From Clostridiales bacterium (GTDB taxonomy: Bacteria; Bacillota; Clostridia; Oscillospirales; CAG-382): a DNA stretch of 64,000 bases. Shown here piece by piece: positions 52,013 through 59,406 of the stretch (within the stretch, counting starts at the first letter, position 1; the number at the start of each line of letters is the position of its first letter). The notes below the pieces were generated by a model. That model was given only the letters and a program-made list of their open reading frames with translations, had not been told where the DNA came from and searched no databases. The stretch lies in NCBI GenBank assembly GCA_003343885.1, contig QAKH01000079.1, positions 62,001 through 126,000 of the forward strand, read 5' to 3'. The position numbers and the translations under genes are program-made.

Positions 52013-52045
52013 GAGTTGTTCGTCGAATTTTTTGACGAACAACTC
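52013..52045 (+). terminator. Hairpin between precursor 5 and its partner gene
   Basis: GAGTTGTTCGTC (52013-52024) is the exact reverse complement of GACGAACAACTC (52034-52045); loop GAATTTTTT. It lies 12 bases after the precursor stop. Confidence 0.65.
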
Positions 52046-52082
52046 TTCCTGACAAGCCCGATGACAATTTCAAGCAAGTTCG

Positions 52083-52979
52083 ATGACAAAATTCACTTAT
52101 ATAATTACCTTGTTGTCATGCCTTTCGGCTTCGGCTCAGCGTATCGTTCCGCTCTCCGAAATGAAACGCACCATGCCGGTCTATTCAGGTACTTATATCC
52201 CGAATTTCGAGAGTTTTTATTCTACTGCCGAGCGGGAGGAGATCGATGATATCGCCCTGCGTGTCATCTACGACCTCACCGTTCGGATCGATACGCTGGT
52301 GCGCCATGACAGAATCGTTGCCGAAACGGGGAGCCGCTACACAAGTTTCTACAGTCTGTACCTTCGGGAACTATCAAAGAACCATACCGACCGGAACCGA
52401 AGAACTTCTTATGAGTGGATGGACTCGTGCAGCGTACAATATTCCGCGGCACTTTACGTCGATCTCCGCCGCCGGATACTCGAAGAATGCGTGTTGTTGC
52501 CCAACATCGATAATCTGTTCCATACCTATGATGAACCGCTGCCGGCAATCGAATGGGAACTTGACGACGCTGTTTGCGGGATTCTGGGATACCGCTGCAT
52601 GAAGGCTCGGTGTTCATTCCGGGGGCGGGAATGGAGTGTTTGGTATGCCCCGGATCTTCCTGTAATTGCCGGATTCTGGAAATTCCACGGTTTGCCGGGG
52701 ATGGTTTTGGCCGCCAAAGACGCTTCCGGAGAGTACAGCTTCAGGGCTATCGGCATCGAGAAGCCCGCAGAACCGATGCTTCGTTACAAGGTGCCCTCCC
52801 GCAAGATGTCGCGCGAGCGGGTGCAAAAGGCCGCTCGCACTGTCTACAACAATCCGATCGACTCGTTCTTTGCCGAGACGGGACAAAACTATTTCGTGAC
52901 GCTTCAGGATGGCCAACCTCGGCTCATTACCCATGATCAATGCAGTCCGATTCCCTATAATCCGCTTGAGCTGGAGTAA
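52083..52979 (+). CDS. GLPGLI-family exported protein (cassette 5)
   Basis: 298 residues with signal peptide (MTKFTYIITLLSCLSASAQ). The family motif is FHGLPGMVLAAKD near residue 204, after the block SVWYAPDLPVIAGFWK. Several cysteines in the middle (CGILGYRCMKARC) may form disulfides. Second of three GLPGLI proteins of the locus. The outer-membrane barrel gene starts 49 bases after its stop, with a run of C and A between. Confidence 0.85.
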   Translation: MTKFTYIITLLSCLSASAQRIVPLSEMKRTMPVYSGTYIPNFESFYSTAEREEIDDIALRVIYDLTVRIDTLVRHDRIVAETGSRYTSFYSLYLRELSKNHTDRNRRTSYEWMDSCSVQYSAALYVDLRRRILEECVLLPNIDNLFHTYDEPLPAIEWELDDAVCGILGYRCMKARCSFRGREWSVWYAPDLPVIAGFWKFHGLPGMVLAAKDASGEYSFRAIGIEKPAEPMLRYKVPSRKMSRERVQKAARTVYNNPIDSFFAETGQNYFVTLQDGQPRLITHDQCSPIPYNPLELE

Positions 52980-53028
52980 AAATATACTTGTTAAGCATTT
53001 GCCCCCCCCAAAAAAATCCACCTTTGCC

Positions 53029-55680
53029 ATGCGTACACTCCCGATACTTTTTGTTGCCTTGCTGCTCCTCGGAACCGCCGAAAATCTCCGGGCTCAGGAG
53101 CGAATAATCATCAGCGGTACACTCCGCGATGCGGCGACGTCGCGTCCGGTGGAGAGTGCGAACGTGCTGTTGCAGGACACGGCCCGGCGTGCCGTGTACA
53201 ATTATGCCATCACGGGCGACGACGGCGTCTACCGGCTCGAATATCGGGGCGATGCCGACTCGCTGGCGGTGGCGGTTACGGGATTCAACATCCATGAAGA
53301 GGTGCGTTTCGTCGCGGCACGGACGCAGCGGGTGGATTTCGCAGTCAGGGAAAACCCGACCGAAATTCGCGAAGTGATAGTCAGGGCTCCGGCCGTTACG
53401 CGCCGTCGGGATACGCTGACCTACACGGTGGCCAAATATGCCGACGTGACGGACCGCTCGATCGGGGACGTGCTGCGGAAGATGCCGGGCATCGAGGTGG
53501 CGAAGTCGGGCGAGGTCAAATACAACGGCAAGGCGATCAACAAATTCTACATCGAGGGTCTGGACATGCTCGAAGGGCGCTACGGCATCGCGACGAACAA
53601 CGTGCGGGCACAGGACATCGCCTCGGTCGAGGTCTACGAGAACCACCAGCCGATCAAGGCGCTCAAGGACCTCGTCGCCTCGAACCAAGCGGCCCTGAAT
53701 CTCAAGCTCAAGAAAGAGGCCAGGGGGACGTGGAACTCCACGCTCCAACTGGGCGCGGGCTACAAGCCGTGGATGTGGAACGCCGAGGCGACGGCGATGT
53801 ACTTCGGCCGCAATTTCCAGACGATTGACACCTACAAGACCAACAACACGGGCGACGACGTCTCGCGCGAATTGACGAGTTTCTACGACGGTCTGGACGC
53901 CACCTCGTCGCTCTTGGGCATACACCGTCCGACCGAGCCTTCGCTCGACAAGGAACGGTACCTCGACAACGAGATCCATACCGTCTCGACGAACGCCATC
54001 GTCAAATTGCGCAAGGATCTCGAACTGACGGCCAACGCCCATTACATCCACGATTTCCAGACCTCGGAGGGCGGGTCCATAACAACCTACTACCTGCCCG
54101 ATGCCGTACCGCTCGTGATCGAGGAACAGACCTTTGCCGACCGCCGCACCGACCGCACGGAGGTGAACCTGCAGCTGCGCTCGAACACCGAGCGACACTA
54201 CCTTCAGGAGAAGCTGACCTTCGGCGGTCAGTGGGACACCGACTACGGGCGGGTAGTGAACGACGGCGAGCGGGTCGACCAGCGCTTCCGGCTTCCGAAG
54301 ATCACGCTGCGGAACCTCTTCACCGGCGTGCGGCGCTGGAGCCGCTGGGCGGTGAACTTCCGCTCGGAGACCGACTACACGACGCAACCGACGTCGCTGC
54401 GCATCCGCCCGATGCTCTACCCGGAAGTCTTCGACGCCCCGGCGGATTATCCCGATGCGCTCCAGACGCTCGACAGCCGGCGCTTCCGCACCCGTAACTC
54501 GGCCTTTACCTCCTATATCGTGGGGCGGTGGAATTTCACGCTCAATGCGGCGCTCAACGCGCAGGCGGAGCGTATGGAATCGGCACTCTCGGCCATGAAC
54601 GCCGCGGGCGCAACCCTCCCGGCGCCCGACACCCTGCGCAACGACATCTACTGGCGGCGTCTGGACTTCGTCGCGGGGCCGAGCGTCGGCTACCATATCG
54701 GCGACCGCTTCTCGGCGACCCTCTATGTGCCGCTGGACTTCATGTCGCTGCGTACCGAAGACCGCAATCTCGGCCGGACCGTTACGGACAACCGCCTGCT
54801 CATCACCCCATCGCTGTCGCTGCAGTCGAACCTCACCTACAACCTCAAGTTCTCGGCCCGGGCATCGTACAACGAGCTGATCGGCGGACTGTACGACACT
54901 TACAGCGGCTACATCCTCTCCGACTACCGGATGATCGCCAGCAAGGAGGGCGACATCAGCCGCACGCGCATGCAGAACTATACGGCGTCGCTCACCTACG
55001 GCAATGCCATCCGCGCACTGTTCGGTTCGATCGACGCATCCTACTATCGCTCCGAGCGCAACCTTATCTACGGCACGACATACGAAGGGTCGTTGAGCCG
55101 CATCGAGGCCATTGCGATGGACAACAGCTCGGACGGCTTCAGCGTCAGCGGCAAGATCAGCAAGCGTTTCGACGGCATCTCGACGACGGCGAACCTCTCG
55201 GGAGGGTTCTCGCGCTCGTGGAGCGAGGTGCTGCGGCAGGGGGTGCTGATGCCGACCCGCTACGACATGGCCTCGGCCGGGCTGGGCTTCAATACGCAGT
55301 TCACGAATGCCGTGCGGATGGATTATACGGCGGAATACCGACGCAGCATGAGCCGGATCGACGGTGCGGCGCTCGATCCGATCGACGTGCTGCGGCAGGA
55401 TGTCGCGGTGAACTTCATCATCCGCAAGCGTTGGATCTGCCGCCTCGGAGGCGAACACTATTACAATGCCGCAATCGGCGGGACGGACCGGCACATGTTT
55501 TTCCTCGACGCCTCGCTCACATGGAAAACCGAGCGCATGGAGTACGGCATCGAAGCCCGGAACCTGCTGGACTGCGGTGCGTTCCGCTCTGCTTTCCAGT
55601 CCGATATTACGGATTACGTATATTCCTACCGTCTGCGACCTGCATCGGTGATGTTCACGATCAAGTTCAGTTTGAGATAA
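53029..55680 (+). CDS. Outer-membrane beta-barrel protein with CarboxypepD-like N-terminus (TonB-receptor-like)
   Basis: 883 residues from ATG 53029 with signal peptide (LPILFVALLLLGTAENLRAQ). Residues 25-110 form a carboxypeptidase-regulatory-like fold (ISGTLRDAATSRPVESANVL). Residues 135-240 look like a plug (DVLRKMPGIEVAKSGEVKYN, FYIEGLDMLEGRYG). The rest is a barrel with alternating aromatic strands that ends in MFTIKFSLR, with a C-terminal aromatic-rich strand. No TonB box was identified. In Bacteroidota such barrels often accompany GLPGLI genes. It could carry the peptide or a ligand across the outer membrane. Confidence 0.75.
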   Translation: MRTLPILFVALLLLGTAENLRAQERIIISGTLRDAATSRPVESANVLLQDTARRAVYNYAITGDDGVYRLEYRGDADSLAVAVTGFNIHEEVRFVAARTQRVDFAVRENPTEIREVIVRAPAVTRRRDTLTYTVAKYADVTDRSIGDVLRKMPGIEVAKSGEVKYNGKAINKFYIEGLDMLEGRYGIATNNVRAQDIASVEVYENHQPIKALKDLVASNQAALNLKLKKEARGTWNSTLQLGAGYKPWMWNAEATAMYFGRNFQTIDTYKTNNTGDDVSRELTSFYDGLDATSSLLGIHRPTEPSLDKERYLDNEIHTVSTNAIVKLRKDLELTANAHYIHDFQTSEGGSITTYYLPDAVPLVIEEQTFADRRTDRTEVNLQLRSNTERHYLQEKLTFGGQWDTDYGRVVNDGERVDQRFRLPKITLRNLFTGVRRWSRWAVNFRSETDYTTQPTSLRIRPMLYPEVFDAPADYPDALQTLDSRRFRTRNSAFTSYIVGRWNFTLNAALNAQAERMESALSAMNAAGATLPAPDTLRNDIYWRRLDFVAGPSVGYHIGDRFSATLYVPLDFMSLRTEDRNLGRTVTDNRLLITPSLSLQSNLTYNLKFSARASYNELIGGLYDTYSGYILSDYRMIASKEGDISRTRMQNYTASLTYGNAIRALFGSIDASYYRSERNLIYGTTYEGSLSRIEAIAMDNSSDGFSVSGKISKRFDGISTTANLSGGFSRSWSEVLRQGVLMPTRYDMASAGLGFNTQFTNAVRMDYTAEYRRSMSRIDGAALDPIDVLRQDVAVNFIIRKRWICRLGGEHYYNAAIGGTDRHMFFLDASLTWKTERMEYGIEARNLLDCGAFRSAFQSDITDYVYSYRLRPASVMFTIKFSLR

Positions 55681-55690
55681 GCGATATAAA

Positions 55691-57235
55691 ATGAATATGA
55701 ATCGTACCATACCGTCTTTGCTGCATCTTTTTCTGCGAAAGCTGTGCATGCGCATCGACCTGCTTCGGATTCGGGAGGCGTATGCCGACCATCCTCTGCC
55801 GCGCAGCATCCGGTCGCTCAGCGACACGCTGGATGAGTTGCATGTACCCAACATGGTATGCCGACTGGAGTTCGGGCAGCTCTTCGAGATCGAGGGTCCG
55901 TTTGTCGTCAAGGCAGGAGAGGAGGAATATCCTTTCTTTCTGGTAGAATCGCTCGACCGCGAGCGGCAGGTGATCGGTCTGCGCACGGTTGCGGGCCGGC
56001 GTCTCGAAGTTCCGTTCGATAGCTTCCGCGCACTATGGGACGGCACGGTGCTCTTGGCTGAAAGAGGCGAAGAGACGAAAGAGACCTCCGTACCGGTATA
56101 TTGGATCAGGCAGGGGTTGGCGTTTCTCGACCGGTCATGGGGCTATTGGCTCGTCGGGCTGTGTGCCGTGCTGCCGTCGGTCATCGCGCTGCGTTCGCCC
56201 GACCTTGCGGATTCCCGTTTCTTAGTAAAAACGGCGGGCGTCGTCGTTTCGCTCGTGGCCATCGTCAAAGCCTCGTTCGACCCGCATCTTGTGCAGCGGT
56301 TCTGCCGTCTCGGGAAACATTCGGATTGCAATGCGGTTTTCCGTTCGGCCGGGGCGAAGCTCTTCGGATGGATCTCGCTCGGCGAATTGTCGTTGACTTA
56401 TTTTGTCGCATCGCTCGTATGGGGCGTATTCGTAGCGACGAATCCCGCGTCTGTATTCCTCGGGCTCGACATATTGGCATTGCCGTTCGTCGGCTATTCG
56501 CTGATTTGGCAAATCCGCCGGAGACAGTGGTGTACGCTGTGTCTTGCGATCGATGCCATCCTACTGACCGATTTCGGGGCGGAATTGCTTCTTCAGAATA
56601 CTGCGACAGCAGCCAGTCGGCCGTTCCTGCTTTTCGACTGGCTGACTTTCGGTGTGTGTTTCGCTATCGCAATGCTGGCTATACGGCGCATCGTCGTGAC
56701 GGTAGAAGTCGCGGCGAAATATCCCCGCGAAAAGTATGCACGAGAGCGTTTGTTGTGCGACCCGGACCTCTTTTGGCAGTTGCTCGCCCGTCAGAACGAG
56801 GAGCCGGTTCACAGCGATGCCGCGTCTCCGACAAGCAATTTCGTCGAGGCCGAACATACCATAACGGTCGTAATGAATCCTTCTTGCCCGAAATGCGCCC
56901 GGGTCCACCGGGCATTCCGTGGATTGGAAGATTATCGTATCGACTTGATATTTATCGTGAACGAAGGAGACAAGAGTTCCTTCGATGCGGCAGTGCGGAT
57001 GATTTCATCGGGGATTGTGAACGAATGGCCCCGAACCGACCGGATCATCGGCGAATGGTTCGACCGGAGAGTATTGCCGGATTGGCTCGGAATACATCCG
57101 TTAGCGGAGGCGGATTTACGGGAGCAGATGGAATACTGCCGCAAGATCGGCATTACGGGAACTCCGACGGTACTTATAGACAACCGACGTTTGCCGGACG
57201 TGTATGACGTCGAAGATTTGAAAATATTATTATGA
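55691..57235 (+). CDS. Fusion of C39-like domain, VKOR membrane domain and thioredoxin domain
   Basis: 514 residues. Residues 20-130 resemble a C39 peptidase domain without catalytic Cys (RIREAYADHPLPRSIRSLSD, PFVVKAGEEEYPFFLVESLD). Residues 135-340 hold membrane segments and VKOR marks: the loop cysteines in FCRLGKHSDCNAVF and the CxxC in WCTLCLAIDAILL. Residues 395-514 are a thioredoxin fold with NPSCPKCARVHRAF and GITGTPTVLIDNRRLP. VKOR passes electrons from a CxxC to quinone and thereby makes disulfides. It is suited to oxidise the exported peptides of cassettes 4 and 5. It starts 10 bases after the barrel gene. Confidence 0.8.
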   Translation: MNMNRTIPSLLHLFLRKLCMRIDLLRIREAYADHPLPRSIRSLSDTLDELHVPNMVCRLEFGQLFEIEGPFVVKAGEEEYPFFLVESLDRERQVIGLRTVAGRRLEVPFDSFRALWDGTVLLAERGEETKETSVPVYWIRQGLAFLDRSWGYWLVGLCAVLPSVIALRSPDLADSRFLVKTAGVVVSLVAIVKASFDPHLVQRFCRLGKHSDCNAVFRSAGAKLFGWISLGELSLTYFVASLVWGVFVATNPASVFLGLDILALPFVGYSLIWQIRRRQWCTLCLAIDAILLTDFGAELLLQNTATAASRPFLLFDWLTFGVCFAIAMLAIRRIVVTVEVAAKYPREKYARERLLCDPDLFWQLLARQNEEPVHSDAASPTSNFVEAEHTITVVMNPSCPKCARVHRAFRGLEDYRIDLIFIVNEGDKSSFDAAVRMISSGIVNEWPRTDRIIGEWFDRRVLPDWLGIHPLAEADLREQMEYCRKIGITGTPTVLIDNRRLPDVYDVEDLKILL

Positions 57236-57250
57236 CAGAGGTCTTATCAT

Positions 57251-57350
57251 GTCCCGAAGTCCTGCCCGCTCCGGGATATGAAAAACCTTCCCGCGAAAAA
57301 GAAAAACCGAGTGTGACAGCTCATAAGTTCAACTAAAATGCAGAAAGGCA
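57251..57350 (+). repeat. Precursor leader element, copy 6 of 6
   Basis: Hairpin 1 TCCCG paired with CGGGA over a longer loop, a degenerate hairpin 2 (CTTCCCGCGAAAAAG), then AAAACCGAGTGTGA and CAGCTCATAAGTTCAACT, ending GGCA. 121 bases separate it from the precursor ATG. Confidence 0.8.
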
Positions 57351-57471
57351 CCGCAAAAGTAACATTATTTTCCGGATTAACGGAATGTTATCCGGGAAAC
57401 GACGGTTATAGGACATCCGTCGAAACGAAAAAGTCTGGAAACTTTTTGTTTCATACTCAAAAACTACAATT

Positions 57472-57690
57472 ATGAGAACCATGAAAAATTTTGCTGCACA
57501 GCAGCTCTCGATGCAGCAGATGATGCAAATCCTCGGAGGAAAGTATCAAGTCAGTGTTTATGCAGCAGATGGACGTTTCCTCAATCGTATTACCGTTGAC
57601 GGTGTGAGCAGTTCCCGCGAAGCTGCAGAATTGGTGCTTTCTCTCTATGGGCCGGGACATTATGCGATTGCCGGTCGTATAGTAGAATAG
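57472..57690 (+). CDS. RiPP precursor 6 (FAAQQL-leader class, cysteine-free)
   Basis: 72 residues. Leader RTMKNFAAQQLSMQQMMQIL ends in GG at residue 23. The core KYQVSVYAADGRFLNRITVD has no cysteine at all and ends IAGRIVE. The shared leader suggests the same processing peptidase as precursors 4 and 5, but neither thioether nor disulfide chemistry can apply to this core. Confidence 0.75.
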   Translation: MRTMKNFAAQQLSMQQMMQILGGKYQVSVYAADGRFLNRITVDGVSSSREAAELVLSLYGPGHYAIAGRIVE

Positions 57691-57700
57691 TTCGTATCAA

Positions 57701-57735
57701 GGTTTAAGGCAACTTTTCATTGGTTGCCTTAAACC
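57701..57735 (+). terminator. Hairpin between precursor 6 and its partner gene
   Basis: GGTTTAAGGCAAC (57701-57713) is the exact reverse complement of GTTGCCTTAAACC (57723-57735), 13 pairs, nine-base loop. It is the strongest stem among the post-precursor hairpins. Confidence 0.65.
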
Positions 57736-57763
57736 GATTTGCTCTTGTTCAATATCTATTCCA

Positions 57764-58636
57764 ATGAAACAGTTTATCTTAATCGTATTCTTAATCCATG
57801 CGGGACTCTCATCTGCCCAAGACCGGTTTTTCTATCTCGGGCAGCCGTATATCTACAAGGATTCAGTGTTGCTCGATCAAAGTCGGTTGAATCTGATCTA
57901 TCGGCACGAATTCCGTGTCGACACATCCGCTTCGCCGATGTGGAGTAATGTGAAGATGCAGGTCGGACGGAAGGTCGTCAAGCAGACCGACCTGCATGTC
58001 TATTTTACGAATCTATGGCGTAAAATCTCGGAGGAGACTCCCGGCATCGTGCCGGATCGAGAGCAGGCGGAGTTGATATCGAACGGGAATTGCAATCATC
58101 CATATTTTGCAGAAATGACGATGTTCCCATCCGAGAACGCACTACGGATTACGTGCTGCAATTACCTTCTGGGAAGCCACTCCGGTCCGTTTGTCTATGA
58201 CGAATCCATCCCGGAGATGGAATGGCAACTGCTCGACGGTGCAGACAGCGTGGCCGGTTATGCGTGCAAAATCGCCCAGACCCACTTTCGGGGAAGGGTT
58301 TGGAAAGCGTGGTATACGCTACAAATTCCTATCCCTACAGGTCCGTGGAAACTACACGGATTGCCGGGAATCATTCTACGCGCTGTCGATCAAACAGGAA
58401 CCTACTCTTTTGAGTGTATCGGAATCGAAACTGACCCGCAGTCGATATACGAGTATGTCCCGATGAGGTCGACGGCCGTAACGCGCACTCAATATCTGCG
58501 CTACGAGCGCAGGTATCATGAAGACCCGCAAAGCGTGCGGGGCGATGCTGCCGATATTTTCAAACTGGGACAAGACGGTGTAACGAATATCGATACCGAT
58601 TGGCAAATCCCGTATTATCCGATAGAATTTGAATAA
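57764..58636 (+). CDS. GLPGLI-family exported protein (cassette 6)
   Basis: 290 residues with signal peptide (KQFILIVFLIHAGLSSAQ). The motif is LHGLPGIILRAVD near residue 205, after AWYTLQIPIPTGPWK. The end DWQIPYYPIEFE is like the end of the cassette 5 copy (PIPYNPLELE). Third GLPGLI protein of the locus. Function unknown for the family; close pairing with precursors suggests a role in peptide handling outside the cytoplasm. Confidence 0.85.
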   Translation: MKQFILIVFLIHAGLSSAQDRFFYLGQPYIYKDSVLLDQSRLNLIYRHEFRVDTSASPMWSNVKMQVGRKVVKQTDLHVYFTNLWRKISEETPGIVPDREQAELISNGNCNHPYFAEMTMFPSENALRITCCNYLLGSHSGPFVYDESIPEMEWQLLDGADSVAGYACKIAQTHFRGRVWKAWYTLQIPIPTGPWKLHGLPGIILRAVDQTGTYSFECIGIETDPQSIYEYVPMRSTAVTRTQYLRYERRYHEDPQSVRGDAADIFKLGQDGVTNIDTDWQIPYYPIEFE

Positions 58637-58653
58637 AAGATAAATTTATACCA

Positions 58654-58737
58654 TTTCCCCACTACACCCAACTCGGTGTCATGGATTGCTGCCTGACGTC
58701 GCTGCGGATCGTCGCGCAGTTCTACGGCCGGCACTAA
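58654..58737 (+). pseudogene. Remnant of a C39 peptidase/ABC exporter start
   Basis: Encodes FPHYTQLGVMDCCLTSLRIV then AQFYGRH and a stop. The intact exporter at 59407 opens FPHYTQLDAMDCGPTSLRIV, AQFYGRHYS. DNA identity is high over about 84 bases and stops abruptly after GGCA. The catalytic-site text is damaged (DCGPT to DCCLT). It lies 17 bases after the cassette 6 GLPGLI stop, so it marks an old copy or a rearrangement breakpoint. Confidence 0.8.
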
Positions 58738-59406
58738 GAGATTTCTGAACGCGTGAGAAGATAGACGATCTGAGCCTTCGGGTTGGTTATAACTTCAGCT
58801 ATCTAAGCCGATACTGTTTAGGGGTTCAGTTATTCTGAGCCCTTTATCTTGAGAATAGGTAGACAAATGCACTTCCTTGGAAAAGGTATTTTGATTCACC
58901 TCTACATCATTTCTGTTGTATGTATTTTTTGTATATCAATATAATTATTTAATTTTAATTCAAAACACATTTAGGTTTGCCAATAAATTCATTAAGGCAA
59001 TAAATATATATTTATCAGGTGATTACATTGTGCAAATCGCAAGATGTGTAATTTTTATAGGCAAATATAGTATATCTAAAATTATTTTTGTATATTCGTT
59101 CTCAGATACTATTTATAGTTAATGATGAGCCATAATATTCACGTACCCCATTGTTGAGCATTGCTTATCCGTTACCCGATTCGGAGGTTAAGATCATCGG
59201 GTTCGGGGCATATCACGGTTCGGCGAAAACCGAGACTGCCGAACTTATTGTCCTCGAACGGTTGATCGAAGCAAAGCGGCTCGGCTGCCACTATAGATGT
59301 TTGGGACAATCCTCTTAGATGTAATATGCTAATTACAGATACACTGAAGTTGATTGAATCTGATGTACATAAGATAATACGACACTAAACTATCGAAAAT
59401 GTTTTT
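58738..59406 (+). other. AT-rich gap with a scar and a possible exporter promoter
   Basis: Apart from a decayed coding fragment at 59154-59318, this stretch holds no supportable gene; a 68-codon frame at 58916-59122 is AT-rich and low-complexity. TATTTTTG at 59083-59090 fits the -7 consensus but lacks a clean TTTG upstream, and lies some 315 bases before the exporter ATG. A shift from AT-rich to GC-rich text at about 59150 suggests joined pieces. Confidence 0.5.
59154..59318 (+). pseudogene. Decayed coding fragment, family unknown
   Basis: A 54-codon open stretch with protein-like content and host-like GC-rich codons: SEVKIIGFGAYHGSAKTETA, then ELIVLERLIEAKRLGCHYRC. There is no good start codon and both sides are AT-rich, so it reads as a broken piece of a larger gene. 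I do not recognise the family. Confidence 0.35.

Noticed and set aside
52927..56046. Minus-strand open frame of 1039 codons
   Set aside because: It lies antisense over the barrel gene, which has signal peptide, plug and barrel strands. The minus frame gives Arg/His-rich low-complexity text, as expected for the complement of GC-rich codons.
58916..59122. Frame of 68 codons in the AT-rich gap
   Set aside because: Low-complexity, Ile/Tyr/Phe-rich, no start signal and no family; expected by chance at this base composition.
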